A stretch of DNA of 55,129 nucleotides from Lachnospiraceae bacterium (GTDB lineage Bacteria; Bacillota; Clostridia; Lachnospirales; Lachnospiraceae): contig JAFZVZ010000031.1 in NCBI GenBank assembly GCA_017617545.1, positions 1-55,129 on the forward strand, in the 5' to 3' direction. This document shows, piece after piece, positions 1 to 7,805 of this stretch. The notes under the pieces were generated by a model. That model was not told the DNA's origin and did no database searches. It saw only the letters and a program-made list of their open reading frames with translations. Numbering within the stretch: position 1 is the stretch's first letter; each line of letters starts with the position of its first letter. The position numbers and the translations under genes are program-made.

Positions 1-403
1 GCGCCTCGCCGAGCTCCACGCTCGCACCGTCCGCATACGTAAACTCAAAGCCGAAGTCATACCGCATTCCGTTTCGGAAAATGATACGGTACATCGCATT
101 TTCCGGCACGAACATCCATCCGAGCGCCGTTTCGTCCGTCATGCCGAAGCGGTCGATCCGCCGCATATACTCCTCCGGAGTGACGGAACCGTCCTCCGGA
201 AGGCAGACACGGATTCCCATGTCAATGTCGCTGAAGCAGTCGTGATAGCCGATTGCTACAGCCTCCTTCGCGGTTTCACTCAGATCCTCGCGCCGAACCG
301 TCACGCTCCTCGCCTTGATACTCTCGATCTCGGGAAGGCGAAACAACTCTTCGCAAAATGAGGCAAACTTATTTTCCATCTGTTGTCTTGTCAAAGAAAT
401 CAT
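1..403 (-). CDS. Nucleotidyltransferase-like protein, C-terminus cut off by window edge
   Basis: Reading on the minus strand from an ATG at 403 gives an open frame to the window edge (about 134 residues). It begins MISLTRQQMENKF and contains FSDIDMGI, which resembles the D-x-D metal-binding signature of the nucleotidyltransferase fold. The family has many aminoglycoside-adenylyltransferase-like and uncharacterised members, so the substrate is not assignable. The gene starts 2 nt after the stop codon of the phosphotransferase gene at 406-1431, so the two are almost certainly co-transcribed. A second in-frame ATG eight codons downstream is possible. The C-terminal part lies outside the window, so length and domain completeness cannot be judged. 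Confidence 0.6.
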   Translation of the reverse strand, partial: MISLTRQQMENKFASFCEELFRLPEIESIKARSVTVRREDLSETAKEAVAIGYHDCFSDIDMGIRVCLPEDGSVTPEEYMRRIDRFGMTDETALGWMFVPENAMYRIIFRNGMRYDFGFEFTYADGASVELGEA

Positions 404-405
404 TT

Positions 406-1431
406 CTACTCCTCGAAGAATCCTCCGTAAGGAATCCCATTGATCAGGCACTCCGCATCGTCCTCGATGTCCTCGGGATCGACGTCCTCGCCCTCGCGCG
501 CCGCACACTCAAACTCGTCCACGATGCTCTCGATGATCGTCATGTCGATGTAGAGTGTAAGCTTCGACAGCTCCTCCTCGGAAACCGCGGTCTCACTGCG
601 GTAGCCGTCCAGAACGTAGCTGAAATACCAGTCCATCCCCTGCCTGCGCTTGTTCATATCGCTCTCGTGTTGGAACCAGCCGACGCCGTGCGTCCACAGG
701 TGTGCCAGGTCGAACATGTACCAGCAGTAACAGCAGTTGTCAAAGTCAAACGCCGTCACATTGCCGTTACTCATATCCACGTGGTAGTTGCCGTCGCAGA
801 AATCGAAATGCACAAGCCCGTAGTTGTCCGCGGTCTGCGGAAGCTCCGTAAACTGCCGAATCCGGTCGGCGATCGCCTCCTTCAACTCTGTGTACTCATC
901 CGGGATCAGCTGCCCGATGTAGTCCATGTTGAATTTGTCAAAATAGTCCGCTCTGCGGTGTTTCGGCGCAAAATCCCTCGCCAGCCGGTGGATCGCTCCG
1001 AGCGCCTTGCCGGTATTGTAGAAGTACTCCGTGAGCGGCGCTCCCTCGCGGTAGCGGTAGCCGTTGTCGTACATGAGCATACCCTTCGCAAACTCAAAGA
1101 GACTCACGAAAACGGGCTCATTTTCCGAAGAAATGATTTCCACAAGTTTCCCGTTCTTCGACGGGATCACGTCCGCAACCGGCGCCCCGTTAGCTGCAAG
1201 ATAATGCACAAACTCGGTCTCCGCGAGGTACTCCTCCTCCGCGCGGTCGCCCGTTGCAGAGATGCGAAGCACATACTTTCTCTCACCGTCAAGCGTGCAT
1301 ACGTAGATTTCATTGCGGCCGCCCTCATGCCCGGGCACCGCATGAAGTTCGTAACCGTTCAGTTCATATAGTTCTTTTGCCAAATTAAGAATATTCGTCT
1401 TTTTGTCCTCCAAGTCCTGCGGCAGGCTCAC
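406..1431 (-). CDS. APH/choline-kinase-like phosphotransferase
   Basis: This 341-residue protein has the fold signature of the aminoglycoside/homoserine/choline kinase family. The catalytic-loop motif HFDFCDGN lies at about residues 208-215 (catalytic Asp210, Asn215), followed by the metal-binding FDFDN at about 228-232. A candidate ATP-binding lysine is in KYVLRI near residue 52. It would transfer phosphate from ATP to a hydroxyl of a small molecule in the cytosol; the substrate (antibiotic, amino acid or sugar amine) cannot be read from sequence. Its ATG overlaps the stop of the upstream P-loop gene by 4 bp (1428-1431), indicating translational coupling. A fructosamine- or homoserine-kinase-like role is equally possible. 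Confidence 0.8.
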   Translation of the reverse strand: MSLPQDLEDKKTNILNLAKELYELNGYELHAVPGHEGGRNEIYVCTLDGERKYVLRISATGDRAEEEYLAETEFVHYLAANGAPVADVIPSKNGKLVEIISSENEPVFVSLFEFAKGMLMYDNGYRYREGAPLTEYFYNTGKALGAIHRLARDFAPKHRRADYFDKFNMDYIGQLIPDEYTELKEAIADRIRQFTELPQTADNYGLVHFDFCDGNYHVDMSNGNVTAFDFDNCCYCWYMFDLAHLWTHGVGWFQHESDMNKRRQGMDWYFSYVLDGYRSETAVSEEELSKLTLYIDMTIIESIVDEFECAAREGEDVDPEDIEDDAECLINGIPYGGFFEE

Positions 1432-2213
1432 ATTCCGGCCAATACCGCATCCAGATCATATTGTTTCGATGTAAGGATCACCGACTGCTCGGGAAATACT
1501 TCCGCGAGGACCCGCTTTTCCACGGATCTGCGGTGCTCCATATGTTTTACCAATCCTTCAAACCCTTTCAAACCGTGGCGCGCGCCGTGCGGGCTCTCCT
1601 CGAGAAATCCGACCATCAGCGGAAACCACATCTCGACGCCGTTCGCGTCGACACGCTCTTTACGGATGACCTGAAGAGACCCGGCGATGTCATCTGCATC
1701 CAGATACAAAATCCGGAAGTCCCGCCCCGCGAGAACGGCTTTAAGCCGCAGGAAAAAATCCACGATCTCTTCGTCATTCATCTCGTAAAATAGGATCTGA
1801 TTCTCCACGATGTTTTGGAAAATAGAACACTCAAAAATTGATTCGTCGCCGTTCCACCGCGCGTAGCGGCTGAGGATGATCTCCTCAAACTCCGCACGGC
1901 CCAGGCGATCATTGTAGATCTCGTACTGCTCCAGGTCCTTGTGGAACCCCGGAACATCCGTGATGATTCTTGTATAGGTGACGATCCGACGATCGCCCTC
2001 CGTGTGCGTGTTGGCGATGATCTCGTCGCGGAGGCTGTCATACTTCGCAATCACGTTCTCGTACTGCACATTGGTCATATACGCGCACCAGGCAAGCTCC
2101 ACCGGATTGTAGTCGCCCTCGCGAAACACTTGATACTTCGGAAAATGTTCCGCAAGACGGCTGACCAGCGTGCTCTTGCCCGCGCCCTGAATTCCTTCCA
2201 CGAAATAGTTCAT
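1428..2213 (-). CDS. P-loop nucleoside/small-molecule kinase-like protein
   Basis: The protein begins MNYFVEGIQGAGKST, with a Walker A loop (GIQGAGKST) at its extreme N-terminus, typical of small P-loop kinases that act on nucleotides or other metabolites. A DADD segment in the middle may be the Walker B region. I place the start at 2213 because AGAGGTGG lies upstream at a suitable distance. An in-frame ATG at 2249 would add 12 residues but has no clear ribosome-binding site. The length is about 261 residues. The 3' end overlaps the phosphotransferase gene by 4 bp. The substrate is unknown. Confidence 0.7.
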   Translation of the reverse strand: MNYFVEGIQGAGKSTLVSRLAEHFPKYQVFREGDYNPVELAWCAYMTNVQYENVIAKYDSLRDEIIANTHTEGDRRIVTYTRIITDVPGFHKDLEQYEIYNDRLGRAEFEEIILSRYARWNGDESIFECSIFQNIVENQILFYEMNDEEIVDFFLRLKAVLAGRDFRILYLDADDIAGSLQVIRKERVDANGVEMWFPLMVGFLEESPHGARHGLKGFEGLVKHMEHRRSVEKRVLAEVFPEQSVILTSKQYDLDAVLAGM

Positions 2214-2271
2214 GAGATCCACCACCTCTGTCACATCGTCAGCGATCATGAAACCGCCGTTTCAGCTCACG

Positions 2272-3447
2272 TTACAACTCTTTCACATAGAGCCGGTCTG
2301 TGCCTCCGCCGTAATTGACGATGTCCTTTACGTACGTGTAGCCATACTGCTCATACAGTCCTGTGTACTCCGTCGGGATGTAAGTCTTCGTAAAGCCCTG
2401 CTCCTTCGCGTAGAGGTTGGCCGCTTCGATCAGTTTGCCGCTCAGGTGATGACCGCGGTACTCTTCCTCCACGAACACGCACGACACCCACGGATAGATT
2501 TCCGGAAGCGGATAATAATCCGTCTTCAGAAGTGACGCCATTCCGACGATCTTACCGTCCCTCACAACCGCGAACATCGTTTCCCAGTCCGTGAATTCCC
2601 AGTTGCGGACAAGTCCCGCGATATGGTCGCGAACCTCCGTCCATGAGCAGTTTTCCACGAAGCGAAGGAAATCCATCGCAAGCGGTGTGTTCCTGTTTAC
2701 CTTTCGAATGATTGACCCGTCGCTCACGACGATCACGTCCGGCGGAACAGTTTCGTCCGCGGAAGCGCATTGTTCATCCCCTTCCGACGTACCCTGCATC
2801 AGCCGGTCGAACCCGAAATGCTTTGCCGTCAGCGCCGCATTTTCCTCAACACTCCTGCCGTCCGCGCGGTCGAGCCAGAAATACTCGCTCGCCTTCACGT
2901 CCTCGTAATACTTCGCGTTGAGCGAGAGAAGTGTCTCGTTGCAGGTCGCCTTCGCCTTTTCAAAGTCGGTCGCGCTGTGGATGAAGTCGCTGAAGCCCTG
3001 ATGATCGGGGCGGTTGCAATACTCGTCCACAAGATTTTCCGGCTTCTTCAGCATGAACGCCACGTGCGCGGGATCCGTGATCTGCGCCGCCTGTTCCAGT
3101 GTCAGATGGCAGTCGCACAGAATGATCTGATCCTTCGAAAGACGCATCAGATCGAGCAACACGAAATCGAGCTGCTCCCTCGTATTCTGAATAAGCCACG
3201 CCTTGTACTCCTCGACACTCCGGCCGAAAAATTCATCCGCGTTGCGGAACTCCCTGTTCATCGCCGGCTGCGACGCCGGGTCAGACATTGCCTGGTGTTC
3301 CGGGAATCGCTCATCGATGTCGTACACCGGGATCCCGTATTTCTTTGCGAGCGCCCGCGTTACGGTCGTCTTGCCGCCGCAGGGCGTGCCCGCTACAAAG
3401 TACACATTTTTCAAATATTGTTTGATTATATTGTCCTGGAATATCAT
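2272..3447 (-). CDS. P-loop kinase-like domain fused to a GNAT acetyltransferase
   Basis: This 391-residue protein joins two enzymatic folds. The N-terminal half has a Walker A loop (GTPCGGKTT, residues 20-28) followed by DIDERF, as in small adenylate/shikimate-kinase-like P-loop proteins. The C-terminal part (about 225-391) is a GNAT domain, with FVEEEYRGHHLSGKLIEAA matching the acetyl-CoA-binding motif A. AAAGGAG lies just upstream of the ATG, so the start is secure. It precedes the P-loop gene at 1428-2213 in the same orientation. Such a fusion suggests two successive modifications of one small molecule, but that is inference. Confidence 0.75.
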   Translation of the reverse strand: MIFQDNIIKQYLKNVYFVAGTPCGGKTTVTRALAKKYGIPVYDIDERFPEHQAMSDPASQPAMNREFRNADEFFGRSVEEYKAWLIQNTREQLDFVLLDLMRLSKDQIILCDCHLTLEQAAQITDPAHVAFMLKKPENLVDEYCNRPDHQGFSDFIHSATDFEKAKATCNETLLSLNAKYYEDVKASEYFWLDRADGRSVEENAALTAKHFGFDRLMQGTSEGDEQCASADETVPPDVIVVSDGSIIRKVNRNTPLAMDFLRFVENCSWTEVRDHIAGLVRNWEFTDWETMFAVVRDGKIVGMASLLKTDYYPLPEIYPWVSCVFVEEEYRGHHLSGKLIEAANLYAKEQGFTKTYIPTEYTGLYEQYGYTYVKDIVNYGGGTDRLYVKEL

Positions 3448-3493
3448 TTTTCTAATCTCCTTTTGATTTCATAGTTTCAAGTGTCACAACAGG

Positions 3494-3523
3494 GCATGAA
3501 ACCATCCATCAACGGTTTCATGC
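3494..3523. repeat. Perfect inverted repeat in intergenic spacer
   Basis: A 10-bp arm (GCATGAAACC) is separated by 10 nt from its exact reverse complement (GGTTTCATGC). It sits between the phosphatase gene (stop at 3624) and the start of the kinase-GNAT gene (3447). No T-run follows on either strand, so it is a weak candidate for an intrinsic terminator and may be an operator or an mRNA-processing hairpin. Confidence 0.6.
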
Positions 3524-3623
3524 GATCAGATATTCCGAAGTCTCAAAAACATTACCATTGAACTCACCCTTTCTCAGTTGCGCGGGTTGCCCCGCAATAT
3601 TGGTTTCGGCCGGATCCGGAGCG

Positions 3624-4331
3624 TTAGCTCTGCGCCCGCTCCACCGAACCGGTCATGCCTTCCTTGAACACATTCAGATGCCGTGCGTCCACCGAGTAAT
3701 CGAGGATCGGCATCGAGAGGCTGTCCGGTCTGCGATCAAACCGGATTGCCGTGATGCAGGTGTGCGGCACGTGTCCGAACATGACGCACATGTGCGGAAA
3801 AGGAATGTTGAACACGCGCGACAGAAGCGCCGTCGAGGAGCCTCCGTGGCTGAACAAAACAATCGTCTTTTCCTTATCATCTGCGGTTCTACAACGGTAG
3901 TATAACCCTTCCCGTTCGTACCCGAGGCTTTCCAGCCACGCGTCGGCTCCGGCCTGAACCGTGCCCACATCAACCGTCGCCGTATTGTCGGCGAAATCGG
4001 AAAATTCCTTCCAGTTCGGATCCTGCAGATCCACCCCCTTGTGCATCAAACCGAACGAGCAAAGCCAGGGATTTCCTTCCCTGTACAGATTTTCCAAACT
4101 GCCGAACCGAAGCTCGCGCATGAAATCAAGCGTGTGGATCTCGTTGATCCCCGACAGCTCCGCGAACGGTTTCGCGGTCTGCTGCGCACGCCCCTGCGGC
4201 GAACAGTAGATCTCCTCGATCCCCTCCTCCATCAGGCGCTCCGCTACGACCTTCGCCTGCTCGTGCCCCAGTTCCGTCAGACAGTCCAGCTCGTAATTCG
4301 GCTCTCCGTGGCGTACCAGTAACAATCTCAT
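3624..4331 (-). CDS. Histidine phosphatase family protein (phosphoglycerate-mutase-like)
   Basis: The 235-residue protein opens with MRLLLVRHGEPNY. RHG at residues 7-9 supplies the phospho-accepting His8, and a second conserved His occurs in LFSHGGSS. These are the two catalytic histidines of the histidine phosphatase superfamily. Members remove phosphate from sugars, cobalamin precursors or other small molecules; the substrate is not evident. AGGGG precedes the ATG. It lies 24 nt downstream of the YbaK-type gene in the same direction and probably shares its transcript. A true glycolytic mutase is unlikely, because dPGM enzymes have additional conserved surroundings that I do not see here. 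Confidence 0.8.
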   Translation of the reverse strand: MRLLLVRHGEPNYELDCLTELGHEQAKVVAERLMEEGIEEIYCSPQGRAQQTAKPFAELSGINEIHTLDFMRELRFGSLENLYREGNPWLCSFGLMHKGVDLQDPNWKEFSDFADNTATVDVGTVQAGADAWLESLGYEREGLYYRCRTADDKEKTIVLFSHGGSSTALLSRVFNIPFPHMCVMFGHVPHTCITAIRFDRRPDSLSMPILDYSVDARHLNVFKEGMTGSVERAQS

Positions 4332-4355
4332 TGCATTCCCCTCACTTTCCTTTGA

Positions 4356-4901
4356 TCAGTCTTCTCCGACGAGATGCACGGTCTTGTACGTGTGCCCTGT
4401 CGACGGCAGGAACTTCTCGATCACGTCCTTCGTCTTCAGCCGCAGGCTTGAGGTGCACACGCACGGATGGCAGCCGAGCTCCTCATCCTTCAGCACGTCC
4501 TCGTCGATCAGCAGCTGCACGGCGTGATCCGTATCGTTCATCAGTCCCATGATACTCACCGCGCCGGGCTCAATGTCGAGGTACTTAAGCATATCCTCCG
4601 GCTCCGCGAACGACAGCCGCGCCGAGTTGATCTGCTTGGAGAGCTCCTTTGTCTTGAACTTCTTGTCCCCCGGCATCATCAGCAGATAGAAATTCGTCTT
4701 CTGCCGGTTGCACAGAAAAAGGTTTTTACAGATGATGACCCCGAGGATCGCGTCGATCTCGTTGCACGCCTCCATCGTGTTCGCGGGCTCGTGATCGGTT
4801 CTCTTGTATCCGATCCCCAAGTTATCAAGATAGTCGTACGTCCTCACCTCGCGCGGCAAGCGCCCCTCAAGGCTCTCCGGCCGACCGTCATGCAGTATCA
4901 T
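4356..4901 (-). CDS. YbaK/ProX-type aminoacyl-tRNA deacylase
   Basis: This 181-residue protein matches the YbaK/prolyl-tRNA editing fold (PrdX/ProX group), which hydrolyses mischarged tRNA in trans. Recognisable parts are the N-terminal YDYLDNLGI-type segment, the ICKNLFLCN strand, the KKFKTKELSKQ helix with candidate catalytic lysines, the SIMGLMND loop and the C-terminal HPC-containing strand. AAGGAG lies upstream of the ATG, supporting the start. It is the first of a short run (deacylase then histidine phosphatase) on the minus strand. Specificity (Ala- or Cys-tRNA-Pro) cannot be told from sequence alone. Confidence 0.8.
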   Translation of the reverse strand: MILHDGRPESLEGRLPREVRTYDYLDNLGIGYKRTDHEPANTMEACNEIDAILGVIICKNLFLCNRQKTNFYLLMMPGDKKFKTKELSKQINSARLSFAEPEDMLKYLDIEPGAVSIMGLMNDTDHAVQLLIDEDVLKDEELGCHPCVCTSSLRLKTKDVIEKFLPSTGHTYKTVHLVGED

Positions 4902-4975
4902 GTGTGTTGTATCTCCTTTTCGATGAATTCGTTGTTAACGCGCTCTTCGCTGTTCCGGCTTCCCGATCCTGCCTC

Positions 4976-5467
4976 TCAGCAGTCCGCGGTGGTCTCCCTG
5001 TTGATCACGTGGATCAGCGGCTCCCCCGCAAGCACTCCCGCCAGACGATCCCGCAGGAAAGCGGGACGGATATCCGCGTTCGGAATATCCTCCACGGGAA
5101 CCCACACGAGCTCCTCGCCCTCGTCATTGGCCTCGTTGAACACGGCATCGTCCGGCACGTTCATCCGGTAGTAAAACTCCAGCACGTGGCATCGTTTGTT
5201 GTCGATCTCTCCGTCGCTTCCGCGGAAAATGTTCTCGCATATGACCGCGACGTTCTCCGCCTTGCAGTGCGCCCCGGTCTCCTCGAAGGTTTCCCTCTCC
5301 ACGCACTCCGCCGACGTCTCCCAGATGTGTACTCCGCCGCCGACCATGTAAAAGTAGCCGCCGTACATCGATCTCACGAACAGCATTTTCCCATCCCGCA
5401 CTAAGATCGCGCCTGTGCGGTAACGAAACCAGTCGTTGTCCTTGGAAAATCCGCAATCGTTTGCCAT
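4976..5467 (-). CDS. NUDIX hydrolase
   Basis: A complete NUDIX box is visible: GGGVHIWE, then ECVERETFEETGA, satisfying G-x5-E-x7-REUxEE-xx-G. NUDIX enzymes cleave nucleoside diphosphates linked to other moieties. I start the gene at 5467 (MANDCGFSKDND) because GGGAGGG precedes it. The longer open frame back to 5686 overlaps the upstream GNAT gene in another frame and has no ribosome-binding site. The product is about 163 residues, normal for the family. It is 25 nt downstream of the GNAT gene, consistent with co-transcription. Confidence 0.85.
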   Translation of the reverse strand: MANDCGFSKDNDWFRYRTGAILVRDGKMLFVRSMYGGYFYMVGGGVHIWETSAECVERETFEETGAHCKAENVAVICENIFRGSDGEIDNKRCHVLEFYYRMNVPDDAVFNEANDEGEELVWVPVEDIPNADIRPAFLRDRLAGVLAGEPLIHVINRETTADC

Positions 5468-5492
5468 TATTCCCTCCCACATCTTTTTTTCA

Positions 5493-5933
5493 TCAATCAA
5501 GGTTCTTGCGAAACCAAAACGATGTCTTTTTGTAACCGACGCACTCGTAGAACTTGTGCGCCTCCGTGCGCTGCATCCCCGAAGCCAGGACAATGTGTCC
5601 CGCGCCCCGCTCTGCAGCCCTCGCCTCAATCGTCTCCAGAAGCTTTCTTCCGATCCCGCGTCCCTGATACTCCGGCAGCACCGCAAGTCCGTTCACCTTA
5701 GTGTACCCGTTCTTCGGGAACTCGATCGACCTTGTGACCACCGTGGTGACCAGTCCGACAACGCGGCAGTCCGCTTCCGCCACATATGTCTCGTAGTTCG
5801 CATCATTTTTCACATCCTCGTAAAATGAAGCAGCCCACTCCGCAGTGACAAACGGCACGTCCAGCACCTCGCGCCAGATCGTCGACACTTCCGCATAATC
5901 GTTCGGCCCGATCGGCCGGATGGAAACATTCAT
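5493..5933 (-). CDS. GNAT family N-acetyltransferase
   Basis: A single-domain GNAT of about 146 residues. NGLAVLPEYQGRGIGRKLLE is the acetyl-CoA-binding motif A, followed by the motif-B region HIVLASGMQRTEAHKFYECVGY with the typical Y-x-x-x-G-Y ending. Two adjacent ATGs exist at 5936 and 5933. GAGGGG lies 2 nt before the first and 5 nt before the second, so 5933 is preferred. The acceptor is unknown. It is one of several acetyltransferases in this stretch. Confidence 0.85.
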   Translation of the reverse strand: MNVSIRPIGPNDYAEVSTIWREVLDVPFVTAEWAASFYEDVKNDANYETYVAEADCRVVGLVTTVVTRSIEFPKNGYTKVNGLAVLPEYQGRGIGRKLLETIEARAAERGAGHIVLASGMQRTEAHKFYECVGYKKTSFWFRKNLD

Positions 5934-5992
5934 CATATCCCCTCTTTTCGTTGTATCAAACACATGCTGCGAATGATCGTTTCGCCGAATGA

Positions 5993-7099
5993 TCACTCGG
6001 CAACAAACCCGCTTCCGTTCCACCGCAGCACGGTCTTGTATCCGAGCTTGCCGTACCACTGTGTCTCGTACGTGTAGTGGATATAGCTGTAGTCGTACAA
6101 TTCCTCCCGCAGGATCTCCGTCACGTTGCGGACCATCGAAAGTCCGATCCCGCGGTCGCGGTACTCCGGCAGCGTCCCGACACAGCCGGGACCGCCGATC
6201 TTCCAGGTCATGCCATCCACAACGTGCTCGCCGAAGTCCTCGATCATGCAGAAGCTCGCGATCCTGCCGTCCACAAAACCGCAGTAGACGCGCGACTCCC
6301 TGGAAAAAAGCGGCACCCAGTGCGGAATAACCTTCGCGACTGCCTCCGTTAGCTCCTCGAAGTCACCGTTGTAATAACCGAAGGTGACATTTTCCGGAAA
6401 ATCCTTTACATAGCATTCCGGGTCAAACTCCTGAAGCCGCAGCAACTGTTCCGAGGCAACTTCATCATCCGGTACGCGCTTCACATAGTCGCGCTCGAAG
6501 TACCCCGGATGAATATCCAGGAAGAGCTGCTCGTACTGCTCCCGCGTCACGCGGTCGCTTCGAAGCACCGAATAATACGCCGTGTCGTGAATTCCCCGCA
6601 TGTTCTTCTTGGCGCCTCGTAAAATGCCGTCGAAGTGCATGCCGGCCTTCTGCATCACGCGCCCGGACTTCGGGTTTCGAAGATCGTGCGTCGCGTAGAT
6701 GCGCATCAGGTCGCTCTCGCCCTCGAAGAGGTAGTCGATCACGGCCCGGAGCGCCTCCGGCATGAAACCCTTGCCCCAGTACGCCTTGCCCAGGCAGTAG
6801 CCGATCTCGTAGGAGCATGTCCGCTCTTCACGCTCGACCACCGCGATGTTGCCGATGACGTGATCATCGCCCTTCACGGTGATGCCCCAGTTGTAGGTCT
6901 TCCCGTCCTCGTAGAACGAAACCCATTTCGTCAGGAGGCTTCTCGTAAAATCGACGCTCGTGTGCGTCGGCCATGACAGGAACTTCGTAACCTCCGGGTC
7001 GGACGTCCAATTGTTAAACATATCCTCAGCGTCCTCGACGCGGTATCTCCGAAGGATCAGCCGCTCCGTCTCAATTGTCTTGGTTCCGATCGTATTCAT
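5993..7099 (-). CDS. Tandem-GNAT acetyltransferase (RimJ/L-like plus second GNAT)
   Basis: The 368-residue protein contains two GNAT domains. The N-terminal domain begins TIETERLILRRYRVEDAEDMF, the classic RimJ/RimL opening, and has the motif GKGFMPEALRAVIDYLF. The C-terminal domain carries GTLPEYRDRGIGLSMVRNV. The start at 7099 is chosen because GGAGAAG precedes it; the open frame extends to 7327 without a plausible site. RimJ/L-type domains acetylate protein N-termini or aminoglycosides. The role of the second domain is unknown, and tandem GNATs often have only one catalytically active half. Confidence 0.8.
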   Translation of the reverse strand: MNTIGTKTIETERLILRRYRVEDAEDMFNNWTSDPEVTKFLSWPTHTSVDFTRSLLTKWVSFYEDGKTYNWGITVKGDDHVIGNIAVVEREERTCSYEIGYCLGKAYWGKGFMPEALRAVIDYLFEGESDLMRIYATHDLRNPKSGRVMQKAGMHFDGILRGAKKNMRGIHDTAYYSVLRSDRVTREQYEQLFLDIHPGYFERDYVKRVPDDEVASEQLLRLQEFDPECYVKDFPENVTFGYYNGDFEELTEAVAKVIPHWVPLFSRESRVYCGFVDGRIASFCMIEDFGEHVVDGMTWKIGGPGCVGTLPEYRDRGIGLSMVRNVTEILREELYDYSYIHYTYETQWYGKLGYKTVLRWNGSGFVAE

Positions 7100-7148
7100 T
7101 TCTTCTCCGTATTTGCTTTCTTTGACAGGCAGCACGCCTGTTCCCTCG

Positions 7149-7805
7149 TCAGGAAATCCACCAGGTTCCGTCCGGCGACCGGTACAGCGCCCCGACCTCC
7201 TCCGAGACCGTGTTGCCGTCCATGTCCTTGACGACCACCTTGTGGTAGTACTTGTACTTATCGGTCGCACGGTCATTTTCCGTGTCCCAGCCTTCCTCGA
7301 CCCACTCCTCGAGGTAAACCTTACCATCCTCGATCAGCTCGACGGTCTGATGCGGTGTGAGCGTCATCGTAAAATGCTCCGGATAACAGCATTCCGCCGT
7401 CTCGCCGTTCTGGCTGAGCACATGCACTTCGCTTCCGACGATCCGCAGGTTATAAAGCTTCACCTCGTCCGTTCCGAAGGCCGTGACCGCCTCGGGCGTT
7501 TCGCCGGGAAGATATCGGTACAGCGTCACCTTTCCCTTGCCGTAATCGCCCTGTAAAAACCAGTATTGTCCGTCCGCGTACACCGGGTCTGTGTACGCGA
7601 CGTTCTTTTTCTTCCGGAACGGCTTGTATACCTTGCCGTTCGAAAGATCATAAAACAGGATCACCGAGCCGGGGTAGCCGCCGCGCTCCGCCCACTCGAC
7701 CAGATCGTACAGATCCGAAGTGTCCGTGTGCGCATACGCAAGGCGGTCCTGTCCGTAAATCTTCTCGATGTACTGTCCTTCAACAGTGTCAAACCGTTTG
7801 ATCAT
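7149..7805 (-). CDS. Unknown 218-residue protein overlapping the ABC-F gene
   Basis: I do not recognise a family. The sequence is rich in aromatic residues, Gly and Asp with short beta-strand-like segments (SVILFYDLSNGKVY, YWFLQGDYGKGKVTLYRYL), suggesting a small beta-propeller-like or WG-repeat-like fold. No signal peptide or membrane segment is visible, so it is probably cytosolic. Its 5' end overlaps the 3' end of the ABC-F gene by 17 bp (7789-7805), so it is translated from the same antibiotic-responsive transcript. That coupling is the only functional hint. Confidence 0.55.
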   Translation of the reverse strand: MIKRFDTVEGQYIEKIYGQDRLAYAHTDTSDLYDLVEWAERGGYPGSVILFYDLSNGKVYKPFRKKKNVAYTDPVYADGQYWFLQGDYGKGKVTLYRYLPGETPEAVTAFGTDEVKLYNLRIVGSEVHVLSQNGETAECCYPEHFTMTLTPHQTVELIEDGKVYLEEWVEEGWDTENDRATDKYKYYHKVVVKDMDGNTVSEEVGALYRSPDGTWWIS

